A stretch of DNA of 64,000 bases, taken from Francisella sp. SYW-9 (GTDB taxonomy: Bacteria > Pseudomonadota > Gammaproteobacteria > Francisellales > Francisellaceae). Shown here one piece after another: positions 38,500 to 47,669 of this stretch. The stretch's first letter is position 1. Each line of letters starts with the position of its first letter. Where the stretch lies: assembly GCF_008711465.1 (NCBI RefSeq), contig NZ_VXKQ01000007.1, positions 1 through 64,000 of the forward strand, written 5' to 3'. The notes beneath the pieces were generated by a model. That model was not told the origin of the DNA. It saw nothing but the letters and a program-made list of their open reading frames with translations, and did not search any database. The translations under genes and the position numbers were made by a program.

Positions 38500-39330
38500 A
38501 TGCAACAACAGTCAAATAAATTCACAATAATAGCTTTTAGCACAATGCACTTAGCATGCTTAGCAATATTTTTTGTGAATTATAATATTACGGCTCTTTT
38601 AGTATTTCTTATAACCTTTAGTATAAGAACATTTGCCCTTACTGCTGGGTATCACCGCTATTTCTCTCACAAGGCTTTTCAAACATCACGAGTATTTCAG
38701 TTTATATTAGCTTTAGTAGGTACATGGGCTTCACAAAAAGGTCCTCTTTGGTGGTCAGGACACCATAGATATCATCATATCCACTCAGATAAAGAAACAG
38801 ACATGCACTCTCCTAAAAATGGTGTTTTTCAAGCCCATGTAGGCTGGGTCTTTGAAGCAAGAAGTGATGATGTTGACCCTAAATTTATCAAAGACTGGGT
38901 TAAGTACCCTGAAATAGTCTGGCTTGATAAATATGCTCATGAATCTTTTGCATTATATTTAGTTGGACTTTTTATATTAGGTAGTTGTATTAGTTATTTC
39001 TATCCGACTCTTGAAACTTCTGGACTTGCTTTTGTATTTTGGGGTGGTATATTAAGTACAGTACTACTTTATCACACCACTTTTAGTGTAAATTCAATTT
39101 GCCATATTTTTGGATCTAGAGATTACCAAACTACAGACAATAGTCGCAATAATTGGTTAGTTGCGCTAATAACATTTGGTGAAGGTTGGCATAATAATCA
39201 TCACAAATTTGCCTATTCAATAAGAAATAATCTTAAGTTCTGGCAGATAGATATAACATATATAATTTTATGTGTACTTAAAAAGTTTAGAATTGTTTGG
39301 AATTTCAAACAGCCTAAAAAAACTATCTAA
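38500..39330 (+). CDS. Membrane fatty-acid desaturase (Delta-9 type)
   Basis: A 276-residue di-iron membrane desaturase with the three histidine boxes HRYFSH (about 52-57), HHRYHH (about 89-94) and EGWHNNHH (about 227-234), separated by hydrophobic segments. These are signatures of the stearoyl-CoA/phospholipid desaturase family and imply an oxygen-dependent double-bond insertion. A GGAG Shine-Dalgarno precedes the ATG. It is the last gene of the lipid cluster and could either supply the unsaturated chain used by the Cfa-type methylase or desaturate its product. It converges on the MFS gene with a 30-base gap. Confidence 0.92.
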   Translation: MQQQSNKFTIIAFSTMHLACLAIFFVNYNITALLVFLITFSIRTFALTAGYHRYFSHKAFQTSRVFQFILALVGTWASQKGPLWWSGHHRYHHIHSDKETDMHSPKNGVFQAHVGWVFEARSDDVDPKFIKDWVKYPEIVWLDKYAHESFALYLVGLFILGSCISYFYPTLETSGLAFVFWGGILSTVLLYHTTFSVNSICHIFGSRDYQTTDNSRNNWLVALITFGEGWHNNHHKFAYSIRNNLKFWQIDITYIILCVLKKFRIVWNFKQPKKTI

Positions 39331-39360
39331 GTTCATATAATAAGTTTTAATTTATAAAAA

Positions 39361-40854
39361 TTAAGAATGCTTTGAGTAAAACTCTTTCCAGGTATCTATC
39401 AAAGCCTTGTAAGATTTACCTGTAACCTTTCTACATAAGTCTCTTGTATTGTGGCAGCCTGATTCTGTAGTATCACCTGATTCAAGACGGTTAACTTCAA
39501 TCTGTAGCAAATGAAAATTTCTACGGTTAACTGCAAACTTTAAAGAAAATAAGAATCCTATTACAATAAGTACTAAAGGAACTAATATAAATACCCAATG
39601 TAAATAAAATAAAGTCTCTACTGATTGAACCGATGCATTTTTCTTATATCCAATCACTGTCAACAAAAGTCCAATTCCTGGTAAAATAAGCACACCTTGA
39701 GAAAACTTTCTAGCAAATGACATTGCACCAGCATATATTCCAGTTCTTCTCTTACAACTCATCAAAGTATCAACTTCTGTAACAAAGCTAAGCATCGTCA
39801 TCGGCATTACATAACATGCTGATAAACCTAAACCAATCAAGCCAAAATGAAGACTTACTGTAAATGGAGAAGCATTCTCAGGAGTTAAGTTTACTAATGC
39901 AACTACAGCCAAGAACCAAATACATGCTCCTATCCTATAAGCTGTTGCCTTACTATATCTACTTGCAATAAATATATACACTGGCAAAACTATTAACTGA
40001 ACAATCCACATTGAGCTAACATACGACATAAGCTCAGGTTTATTCAAATAAACATTTATGTAATAGGCAGAAAAGCTCATAAGTATATCTAAACCAGCAA
40101 ATGCAAATAGATATAGTCCCAAATGATAACGGAATGTTTTATTTTTAATCGCCGAGAAAAAGCTAATAAATCCACTTAATGGCACCATAAACCATCTTAG
40201 GCTTTTCTCTTTATAGTTATTTTTCGGTGGAATCTCACTTGTACCTAGAAATACTATGACCCAAACACTTGAATAAAGTATTGCAAATACAGTAGCCATA
40301 ACCACATAAGCTTTAGCACTATATGAAAAACTAACTAAAAGCAAAGGCGCTATGGCTGTAGATAATATCGCTGAAAACTGAGATGATCCCATTCTAAAAG
40401 CTGATAAATATACCCTCTCCTTATAGTCATGACTCATATCAGCAGCTAAAGAGGCATAAGGTGTATCAAGTATTGAGTATATAAAGTCAAATACACAATA
40501 CATCACCAAATAATATATAAACACATGAGATTCATTAGAATGATCTGCATTAACATGCATAGGGGTCATCCATAAAGGAATAAATGTAAATAATATAGGA
40601 ATAAACCCAATCAGAAAAAATATTCTTCTACGCCCAAAACGTGAGCGAATTCTATCTGAGAGATTCCCGACAATAGGATCTACGATCGCTAGCCAAAAAC
40701 GCCCTAAACCAAATATAAGACCCGCTAACCACGGAGATAAACCAACATTATTTGTTAAAAATATTAAAAAGAAAGTCCCTATAAGAGTAAAAGCGCCTCC
40801 TCCGAAGACATCACCCAAACCATAGGCAAAATAATTACGTAATTTCAATTTCAT
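39361..40854 (-). CDS. GPH-family MFS transporter
   Basis: A 497-residue membrane protein with about 12 helices. The N-terminal YGLGDVFGGGAFTLIGTFFLIFLTN pattern (each half under 20 residues) and the loop SDRIRSRFGRRRIFFL belong to the glycoside-pentoside-hexuronide:cation symporter family. GPH proteins also appear near Cfa/UfaM genes in alphaproteobacteria, so an association with lipid modification is possible, although sugars are the classical substrates. A C-terminal cytoplasmic tail of about 60 residues contains Cys-rich sequence. It is 57 bases downstream of the dioxygenase gene on the same strand. Confidence 0.85.
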   Translation of the reverse strand: MKLKLRNYFAYGLGDVFGGGAFTLIGTFFLIFLTNNVGLSPWLAGLIFGLGRFWLAIVDPIVGNLSDRIRSRFGRRRIFFLIGFIPILFTFIPLWMTPMHVNADHSNESHVFIYYLVMYCVFDFIYSILDTPYASLAADMSHDYKERVYLSAFRMGSSQFSAILSTAIAPLLLVSFSYSAKAYVVMATVFAILYSSVWVIVFLGTSEIPPKNNYKEKSLRWFMVPLSGFISFFSAIKNKTFRYHLGLYLFAFAGLDILMSFSAYYINVYLNKPELMSYVSSMWIVQLIVLPVYIFIASRYSKATAYRIGACIWFLAVVALVNLTPENASPFTVSLHFGLIGLGLSACYVMPMTMLSFVTEVDTLMSCKRRTGIYAGAMSFARKFSQGVLILPGIGLLLTVIGYKKNASVQSVETLFYLHWVFILVPLVLIVIGFLFSLKFAVNRRNFHLLQIEVNRLESGDTTESGCHNTRDLCRKVTGKSYKALIDTWKEFYSKHS

Positions 40855-40911
40855 TAATCATGTACTCCAGAATTATTCATTAGAAATATAAGTTATAAAA
40901 CTTACTCTTAC

Positions 40912-41883
40912 TTATTGAGATATAGATGCACAAATCTTTCTTTCACCTTCATAAGGCTGGCGAGAATGTAAAACTGTATTGTTATTAATCCATAACACAT
41001 CGCCTTTATGCCATTTAAATGCAACCGCATCTTTTTCAGCTGCTTCTACTAATCTTTGCATAACTTTAGAATCTAAATATTCACCATCTCCTGTTACTAC
41101 AGACTTTTCACCAGAGTTTCTAGCATCATTCCAACCTGTATAAACAGCTATCATTGAATTAAAAAATGTCTTTTGTTGTGTTTGCTCATCAAATCTAACT
41201 GCTGGTAAAACTGCAGTAATTGTTTTTAAATTATCATTTTCTAACCATTCCCATTCTGTACCAAGCTCTTTCATTACTTTTTCAGCTTCTTCTTTAGTCT
41301 CACATTGAAAGGTTTCTTTCCATGATCTTCCAATAGCTGATTTAGCATCTGTCTCAGGAGGCATCACACGAACATATCTAACACCTTTGTTCTCTATCAT
41401 CTTTGCATACTCAGGATCTATTTCAATAAAACTTTTATAAAGTAGGTTTGATTGTACGATTGGTGTAGCCCCGCCTTTTTCTGCAGCAATATGGCAATAG
41501 AAAAAAATATTTTTAGGCGGGTTTGGAGTCTGTGCCATTTCATGATGAAATGGTATACTTTCACTAGATGGCGACTCATTAGCTGTTAATACTCTACCAC
41601 TTGTCATTTTATTACGTGGTGCAGCACCTCCTACATATCCCATACGAGGAAACTCAGCTATATCTAGCATTTCTTCAAAAGTCTGTGGCTCACCTACCGG
41701 AAAGTTTCTAAATAATACGGCATCATGATTTAATAACAAGTCTTTTAGTGAGTCTTTATTTTCTTTTATCCAGCCTAAAAACTCTTCGCTAGAAGTTACC
41801 TGTCCATCATTCTTTAAGACATACGGAAAAGGTTTGCCATTAGTAGTTCTTTGCTCTTGTATATGCTCATTTTTAAATACCAT
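40912..41883 (-). CDS. TauD/TfdA-family Fe(II)/2-oxoglutarate dioxygenase
   Basis: A 323-residue 2-oxoglutarate-dependent oxygenase. The metal ligands are visible as the HxE pair in IPFHHEMAQ (about 114-122) and the distal His in NNNTVLHSRQPY, followed by the Arg of the 2-oxoglutarate contact in GERKI. The sequence resembles the SyrP/clavaminate-synthase-like branch rather than taurine dioxygenase, so an amino-acid-like or peptide substrate is possible. An AGGAAG Shine-Dalgarno precedes the ATG. It is divergent from the aldo/keto reductase gene across a 157-base region. Confidence 0.85.
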   Translation of the reverse strand: MVFKNEHIQEQRTTNGKPFPYVLKNDGQVTSSEEFLGWIKENKDSLKDLLLNHDAVLFRNFPVGEPQTFEEMLDIAEFPRMGYVGGAAPRNKMTSGRVLTANESPSSESIPFHHEMAQTPNPPKNIFFYCHIAAEKGGATPIVQSNLLYKSFIEIDPEYAKMIENKGVRYVRVMPPETDAKSAIGRSWKETFQCETKEEAEKVMKELGTEWEWLENDNLKTITAVLPAVRFDEQTQQKTFFNSMIAVYTGWNDARNSGEKSVVTGDGEYLDSKVMQRLVEAAEKDAVAFKWHKGDVLWINNNTVLHSRQPYEGERKICASISQ

Positions 41884-42040
41884 AATTAAACTTCCTTTAA
41901 TGTAAATAAAACAACTATTTAATCTAAATTATCACTTAGTAATTTGTTAAGGAAGGATTTTTTATTGTAAATTAGTATTTTTTTTTATAAGATTTTCTTA
42001 ATCAAATATGTTTCCACTTCTAAAAAATTAAGGAAAAATT

Positions 42041-42910
42041 ATGTTAAGACACAATTTTGCTCTAGGTTTTTGGCGCCTAGATGATGCTAAGCTTTCACAA
42101 CAACAAACTATTGAACTAGTTGAAAAAGCTCTAGATTTAGGTATCACAACAATGGACCATGCTGATATTTATGGCGAATATAAATGTGAAAAGCTTTTTG
42201 GTGATGCTCTGCAGAACCACTCTCACCTACGTGATAAGATGCAAATAGTAAGTAAGTGTGGTATAAAATTTGAATGTGATTTTACACCAAATAATAAAGT
42301 TAAGCACTATGATTTATCTCCTGCAAGCATTATAGAATCTGCTGAAAATTCTCTAAGAAATCTTCGTACTGATTATTTAGATTTATTGCTTGTACATAGA
42401 CCTAGCCCTCTTATGAATGCTGAAGCAATTGCTGAGACTTTTGAAACACTGCGTAAAGAAGGCAAAGTAAAAGAATTTGGAGTTTCAAACTTTACTCCTT
42501 CACAATTTAACTTATTAAATAGCTATATCCCGCTAAAAACAAACCAAGTTGAGATATCAGTACTACATACAGATACTTTTTATGATGGTACTCTAGATCA
42601 ACTACAACAACACAAGGTTCGTCCTATGGCATGGTCGCCTTTAGCTGGTGGAAAAATTTTTAATCCAGAAACAGCTAAAGAAAAAGAGCTTGTTGCATTT
42701 ATGCAAACTCTAGTTGCTAAATACAATGTAAATAGCATTGATCAAATTGCTATGGCATGGCTACTTAAGCATCCTACTAAACCTCAAGTAATTATAGGTA
42801 GCCAAAATATCTCAAGATTAGAAAACACTGTAAAATCTCAGGAAATAGATTTAGATATTCAAGATTGGTTTAAGATTTTAGAAATATCAAATGGACATGA
42901 AGCCCCTTAA
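42041..42910 (+). CDS. Aldo/keto reductase (YdhF-like)
   Basis: A 289-residue NADPH-dependent aldo/keto reductase with the catalytic tetrad visible: Asp and Tyr in MDHADIYG, Lys in IVSKCGIK, His in LLLVHRPSP. The C-terminal IIGSQNISRLENTVKS is the NADP-binding loop. Overall it is closest to the YdhF-like group of AKRs. An AAGGAAA Shine-Dalgarno precedes the ATG. Its stop overlaps the convergent rnr stop by 4 bases. Substrate unknown. Confidence 0.9.
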   Translation: MLRHNFALGFWRLDDAKLSQQQTIELVEKALDLGITTMDHADIYGEYKCEKLFGDALQNHSHLRDKMQIVSKCGIKFECDFTPNNKVKHYDLSPASIIESAENSLRNLRTDYLDLLLVHRPSPLMNAEAIAETFETLRKEGKVKEFGVSNFTPSQFNLLNSYIPLKTNQVEISVLHTDTFYDGTLDQLQQHKVRPMAWSPLAGGKIFNPETAKEKELVAFMQTLVAKYNVNSIDQIAMAWLLKHPTKPQVIIGSQNISRLENTVKSQEIDLDIQDWFKILEISNGHEAP

Positions 42911-45216
42911 GCTTTGCTTACTTCTTTTTTACTAGAATTATTCTTTTTTCTACGTCTAGCTCTCTTCTTTTTAACCTTTTTATCTTTCTTTGGTTTTCTA
43001 GCAGCTGGTCTCTTAGTAGAGCTAGCATCAAAAGGCTTACTAGTACGAGGATCATATAATTCAAAATCAATATGTATCCTATCTAAGTCAACCCTAACAA
43101 CTCTTACTGTTATATCTTGACCGATTTTATAAACCTTATGAGTCCTTTTGCCTATAAGTATATCTTTTGTTTCATCATAGATATAATAATCCCCAGGAAT
43201 AGCTGAGACATGTATTAGACCTTCTATATACATATCTTTTAGCTCAGCAAAAAGGCCTAAACCATTGACATGTTTAATTTGAGCTTCCAAAATATGGCCA
43301 ATGTAATCTTGCATAAAGTAACATTTCAGCCAATTTTCCACCTGCTTAGAAGCTCCATCAGCATTGCGTTCTTGCTGTGAGGCATTATCACAGATATTAG
43401 CTAGCTCCGAAGCTTTATAGTCTGCACCACCATGCTTGTATTCATTAATGATTGATTTAATAATTCTATGCACTACCAAATCAGGATACCTTCTAATTGG
43501 TGAAGTAAAGTGAGTATATTCACTATATGCTAAACCAAAGTGTCCATCATTGTTTATACTATATACTGCTTGATTCATACTTCGCAAAGTCATCATTTGA
43601 ATATCATCATAATCAGCACGATCTTTTATACTTTCAAGCATCTCAGATAAAGCTTTTGGCGTAACCTTACCATCTTTACCATAAGCTAAATGTATACCAT
43701 GCCTTGATAGATATTTTTTTAAAGTTTCCATACGATCTTCTTTAGGTTCGCTATGGACTCTAAATGGTGAAGTCTTTTTATGCTTAATCATAAATTTAGC
43801 GGCTGCGACATTTGCTACAAGCATACATTCTTCAATCAACCTATGAGCATCATTTCGGTGTCTTGGTACAATTGATTCTATATGATTGTGCTCGTCTAAT
43901 ATAATCTGTGTTTCAACAGTATCAAAATCTATCGCACCTCTTATTTCCCTAGCACCATGCAATACTTTAAATAACTCATATAGATCAAAGAGATTAGGTA
44001 CTAATTTAGGAGTCTTTTCAACGATAGTGTTCTGTTTCTTATCTAAAAGCTTAGCAACTTCTGTATAAGTAAGTCTTGCTTTTGAGTTAATAACAGCTGA
44101 ATAAAAATTATACCTTGATAATTTACCTTGTTTACTAATATTCATTTCACAAACCAGTGAATATCTATCCTCTTCTGGTCTTAGTGAACATAACCCATTA
44201 GAGAGTTTCTCAGGCAACATAGGTATAACATACCCGGGAAAATAAACTGAAGTTGAGCGACGTTTTGCATCTAAATCTAATGCTGAATCTTTTGCAACAT
44301 AGTTAGATACATCAGCAATTGCAACATATAACTTCCAGCTACCACTTTTAGTCTTATGCGCATATACTGCATCATCAAAATCCTTAGCATCTTCACCATC
44401 TATAGTTACAAAATGCTTGTCACGTAGATCAATTCTACTACCAACAGATACAGCTTCAGAGATATCATCTAGGTATCTAAGTGCCTTTTTGCTCCATTGT
44501 TCAACTAAATCATACTTCTGCGTAGCCATCATCATCGCCTCTTTGACAGGCGATACAGCTTCAACTTCTTGTTTAAACTTAGCAACCGCGCAACTATTTA
44601 CACTTGGTTGAACTACTATTTCTGCTTCTATTAATGAGTTATGTTCAATCTTCTCTTTTGGCGGAAGAAGAACAATATCATTAGTTATATTTTTACTTAT
44701 TGGTTTTAGAAAGTGGCAATCAAAACTCTTATAATAATACCCAGTGACAGTCTTTTGAGCTCTTGAAACAATAGTTTTTATTTCAGCCTCAACTCTGCCT
44801 CTTTTATTAACACCTAAAACTTTAGCTGTAACCTCATCACCAACCATTACTAATTTTGATTGATGTGATAAAATGCTAACTTTAGTATTTAAAGTATTAC
44901 TAAATAATTCTAAACGAGAATCTCTATCAGATGTAACTTTTGAAATTATATAAATAGGAACCATCTCTGGCAGGCTATAGTATGACTTATCTTTCTCTAA
45001 CTGCTCATCTCTAACCATCGCTCCAAGACGATTAACTAACCCATCAAATAAACTTTTCTTAAAAATTTCTAATGCTGTTGCTATATTTTCGATACTCACA
45101 GGTAGTTTAGTATCTTTTATATAATTTAATATAACCTCTCTACTTGGTATTGGGTTATCGTATTTTTGTGCTTCTAGATCCCTATTTGGATCATTTTGTA
45201 TGCTATATTTACTCAC
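42907..45216 (-). CDS. rnr: Ribonuclease R
   Basis: A 769-residue 3'-5' exoribonuclease of the RNase II/R family. The N-terminal helix-turn-helix-like and cold-shock domains span residues about 20-240. The RNB catalytic domain has DGEDAKDFDDAVYA, with the Mg-binding Asp residues. An S1 domain follows (about 640-725), then a Lys/Arg-rich tail (KPKKDKKVKKKRARRRKK) as in E. coli RNase R. The likely start is GTG 45216, which aligns with the family N-terminus (PIPSREVIL near residue 23) and overlaps truB by 8 bases. It degrades structured RNA and rRNA fragments. Confidence 0.95.
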   Translation of the reverse strand: MSKYSIQNDPNRDLEAQKYDNPIPSREVILNYIKDTKLPVSIENIATALEIFKKSLFDGLVNRLGAMVRDEQLEKDKSYYSLPEMVPIYIISKVTSDRDSRLELFSNTLNTKVSILSHQSKLVMVGDEVTAKVLGVNKRGRVEAEIKTIVSRAQKTVTGYYYKSFDCHFLKPISKNITNDIVLLPPKEKIEHNSLIEAEIVVQPSVNSCAVAKFKQEVEAVSPVKEAMMMATQKYDLVEQWSKKALRYLDDISEAVSVGSRIDLRDKHFVTIDGEDAKDFDDAVYAHKTKSGSWKLYVAIADVSNYVAKDSALDLDAKRRSTSVYFPGYVIPMLPEKLSNGLCSLRPEEDRYSLVCEMNISKQGKLSRYNFYSAVINSKARLTYTEVAKLLDKKQNTIVEKTPKLVPNLFDLYELFKVLHGAREIRGAIDFDTVETQIILDEHNHIESIVPRHRNDAHRLIEECMLVANVAAAKFMIKHKKTSPFRVHSEPKEDRMETLKKYLSRHGIHLAYGKDGKVTPKALSEMLESIKDRADYDDIQMMTLRSMNQAVYSINNDGHFGLAYSEYTHFTSPIRRYPDLVVHRIIKSIINEYKHGGADYKASELANICDNASQQERNADGASKQVENWLKCYFMQDYIGHILEAQIKHVNGLGLFAELKDMYIEGLIHVSAIPGDYYIYDETKDILIGKRTHKVYKIGQDITVRVVRVDLDRIHIDFELYDPRTSKPFDASSTKRPAARKPKKDKKVKKKRARRRKKNNSSKKEVSKA

Positions 45217-46117
45217 TTATTAATATATCCTGATCAAAAAATTTTTTACTTATTAATTTACCTTTCTCAAATTCAGCTATAGCAACAAACTTTCCATCAT
45301 CATATATTCTAACTGTTTTATCTAAGTTTGGTTTATCTGCTAAGAGCCCTCTTTTATATAAATCATCCTTCTCTTTTTCTTCAAGAGAATATATCGGCTT
45401 ATCAACAAACACACTCTCTATATTAGCTATACTAGCAATTTTTTCTTCAAAGTTTAAATCTTTTAGTTGCTCAAGGGTAAATGCTTGATCTAAATCAAAA
45501 GGACCGCTTTGTGTTCTTTGTAAAGCTATCAAATGACCTCCACAACCTAATTGTTTGCCAATATCTATAGCTAAACTCCTGATATAGGTTCCTTTAGAGC
45601 ATTTAACTCGTACTCTTATGGTGGTTTCAGAGAAACTTAGCAGTTCTAATTCATATATTTTTATACTACGTGGTTTTATCTCAACTTTTTTACCTTCTCT
45701 AGCAAGTTTATACAATGGTTGGCCATTATATTTAAGGGCTGAATACATTGGAGGTACTTGAGAGATTTCACCACGAAATTGTCCTAACACATTATCAATC
45801 AAAGATTCTGTTAAGGTTGGTATACTATGATTTTCAGCGATCACTTTACCTTCAGCATCACCACTATCAGTCTCAATACCTAACTTAATAGTTGCAATAT
45901 ATTCTTTATCCGCATCAAGCAAATATTGAGCTATCTTAGTTGCTCTACCAAAACATATAGGTAAAACTCCTGTCGCCATAGGATCTAATGTACCTGTATG
46001 ACCAGCTTTTTGTGCATTAAATAAATATTTTAGTTGTTGAAGAACTTTATTTGAACTAATATCTTTAGATTTATCGACTACTATTACACCGTTTAGATTT
46101 AATCTATTTTTTTTCAT
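45209..46117 (-). CDS. truB: tRNA pseudouridine-55 synthase TruB
   Basis: A 302-residue pseudouridine synthase that modifies U55 of the tRNA T-loop. The catalytic Asp45 lies in GHTGTLDPMATGVLP, followed by YIATIKLGIETDSGDAEG and the KGTYIRSLAIDIG block. Length matches the family (about 300). It overlaps rnc upstream by 14 bases and rnr downstream by 8, showing a tightly packed RNA-processing operon lepB-rnc-truB-rnr. Confidence 0.96.
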   Translation of the reverse strand: MKKNRLNLNGVIVVDKSKDISSNKVLQQLKYLFNAQKAGHTGTLDPMATGVLPICFGRATKIAQYLLDADKEYIATIKLGIETDSGDAEGKVIAENHSIPTLTESLIDNVLGQFRGEISQVPPMYSALKYNGQPLYKLAREGKKVEIKPRSIKIYELELLSFSETTIRVRVKCSKGTYIRSLAIDIGKQLGCGGHLIALQRTQSGPFDLDQAFTLEQLKDLNFEEKIASIANIESVFVDKPIYSLEEKEKDDLYKRGLLADKPNLDKTVRIYDDGKFVAIAEFEKGKLISKKFFDQDILISE

Positions 46118-46796
46118 GTAAGCCTTGCTTTGCTAATATTTCTATCATTTTCCCAGCAGCTTGTTGCTCTGCCTTTCTACGTGATGTCCCCTGAGCCACC
46201 ACATCAATATTTAACTCCCTTGAACTCGCCTTAACAGTAAAAACCTGCTCATGATCTTTACCTTCTATAGTCTCAATACTATATTCAGGCAGACTTAGAG
46301 AGTTTTGTAAGAGAATTTCTTGAAGCTTTGATTTGTTATCTTTTATTTTAACACTATCTATATTGATATTTGCCACTATATCTTTATACCAACTAAGCAC
46401 AACTTTCTTAACAGTTGCAAAATCACTATCTAGATAAATAGCTCCAATTATAGCTTCAAAGATATCTTCAAGTATCTTTTCTCTTTTTTGTCCACCTTGT
46501 TCACTTGCACCTAAGATAACATATTCATCTATCTTAAATTGCAGAGCTAATTGAGCTAATGTTGCTCCTTTAACAAGCTTTGATCTTATTTGAGACAGCT
46601 TACCCTCTGCCATATCTGGAAACTTAAGGTATAGCTCTTCTGCTATCACAAAGCCAAGTATTGAATCACCTAAGAATTCTAACCTTTCATAATTTTTCTT
46701 TGTTTTGCTACGATGAGTCAAAGCTCTTAATAAAAGTGTTTGATCTTTAAACTTATAACCAAGAATATTGTAAAATCTAGAGTATTCAGGAGCCAT
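46104..46796 (-). CDS. rnc: Ribonuclease III
   Basis: A 230-residue double-strand-specific endoribonuclease. The signature ERLEFLGDSILGF and the EAIIGAIYLDSD segment supply the acidic metal ligands, and the C-terminal dsRNA-binding domain ends QGTSRRKAEQQAAGKMIE. I choose ATG 46796 instead of the in-frame TTG at 46829. The ATG gives MAPEYSRFY, matching the known Francisella start, and avoids a 28-base overlap with lepB. The sequence differs from the F. tularensis RNase III I remember at many positions, mainly in residues 55-190. Confidence 0.95.
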   Translation of the reverse strand: MAPEYSRFYNILGYKFKDQTLLLRALTHRSKTKKNYERLEFLGDSILGFVIAEELYLKFPDMAEGKLSQIRSKLVKGATLAQLALQFKIDEYVILGASEQGGQKREKILEDIFEAIIGAIYLDSDFATVKKVVLSWYKDIVANINIDSVKIKDNKSKLQEILLQNSLSLPEYSIETIEGKDHEQVFTVKASSRELNIDVVAQGTSRRKAEQQAAGKMIEILAKQGLHEKK

Positions 46797-46801
46797 TTTA
46801 T

Positions 46802-47665
46802 CTAAAAGACCTTTCCGATTTGATCCCAACGAACTTTTTTATCTATTTTATTCCAGCTCATCCATACTAGCTTAGCCTTACCAACCAAATCTTGCTCTGG
46901 AACAAATCCCCAGTAACGACTATCTTCACTATTATCACGGTTATCACCCATAACAAAGTAATGCCCTGCAGGAACTTTTAAATTTTCAAAATCATTTCCT
47001 TTAACAGATTCTACCCAATCAACCTTATGTTTAACACCATCTAAATCTTCAGTGCAAACGGTATCACCAGCCCCATTTGACATAGATTGGTTATAGTAAT
47101 TTGTAACATCTTTATCACAACCACTATATTTAAGCTTGTGACCATTTATTGTCAACATCTTATCTTTGTAAGATATTACATCGCCAGGAAGTCCTACTAC
47201 TCTTTTGACAAAATCAACATTTGGATTCACAGGAAAATGAAATACGACAATATCTCCACGTTTAGGCTCGCCCATATTTATTAGGGTATCATTAGAAAAT
47301 GGCGCTCTTATACCATATGCTGTTTTATTCACAAAAATAAAATCGCCCACAGGTAAGGTTGGCGTCATTGACGCTGTTGGAATTAGAAAATTTCCAATAA
47401 AAAATGTCCTAACAAAAAATACTATAATAAAAACACTAAATAGTGATCTTGCCTGATCCGCTATAAATGGTGCTTTTAAATCATTATCTTTATAGAACTG
47501 TCTTTTTTGTTTTTTATTAAGTCCATCTAAATGATCTTTATAAGGAGCTAATCGAGATTTTTGAAAAAAGAAATAATCTATAGCATAGATTAAACCACTA
47601 GCTATAGTTAAAAATAACAACCAAAATGTGAAACCTAAGTCTAAGAAATAATTAAATAACTCCAT
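46802..47665 (-). CDS. lepB: Signal peptidase I
   Basis: A 287-residue membrane serine peptidase that removes signal peptides of exported proteins. There is one N-terminal helix (about 10-32), a short cytoplasmic loop and a second helix (about 75-92). The catalytic Ser is in IPTASMTPTL (about residue 98) and the Lys in DFVKRVVGLPGD (about 157). The C-terminal MGDNRDNSEDSRYWG box is typical. The protein is slightly shorter than E. coli LepB (324). It is the head of the lepB-rnc-truB-rnr group and lies 4 bases after pmrA. Confidence 0.96.
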   Translation of the reverse strand: MELFNYFLDLGFTFWLLFLTIASGLIYAIDYFFFQKSRLAPYKDHLDGLNKKQKRQFYKDNDLKAPFIADQARSLFSVFIIVFFVRTFFIGNFLIPTASMTPTLPVGDFIFVNKTAYGIRAPFSNDTLINMGEPKRGDIVVFHFPVNPNVDFVKRVVGLPGDVISYKDKMLTINGHKLKYSGCDKDVTNYYNQSMSNGAGDTVCTEDLDGVKHKVDWVESVKGNDFENLKVPAGHYFVMGDNRDNSEDSRYWGFVPEQDLVGKAKLVWMSWNKIDKKVRWDQIGKVF

Positions 47666-47669
47666 AAGA

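Noticed and set aside
46797-46829. TTG start extending rnc by 11 codons
   Set aside because: It would overlap lepB by 28 bases, and the ATG gives the recognised Francisella N-terminus.
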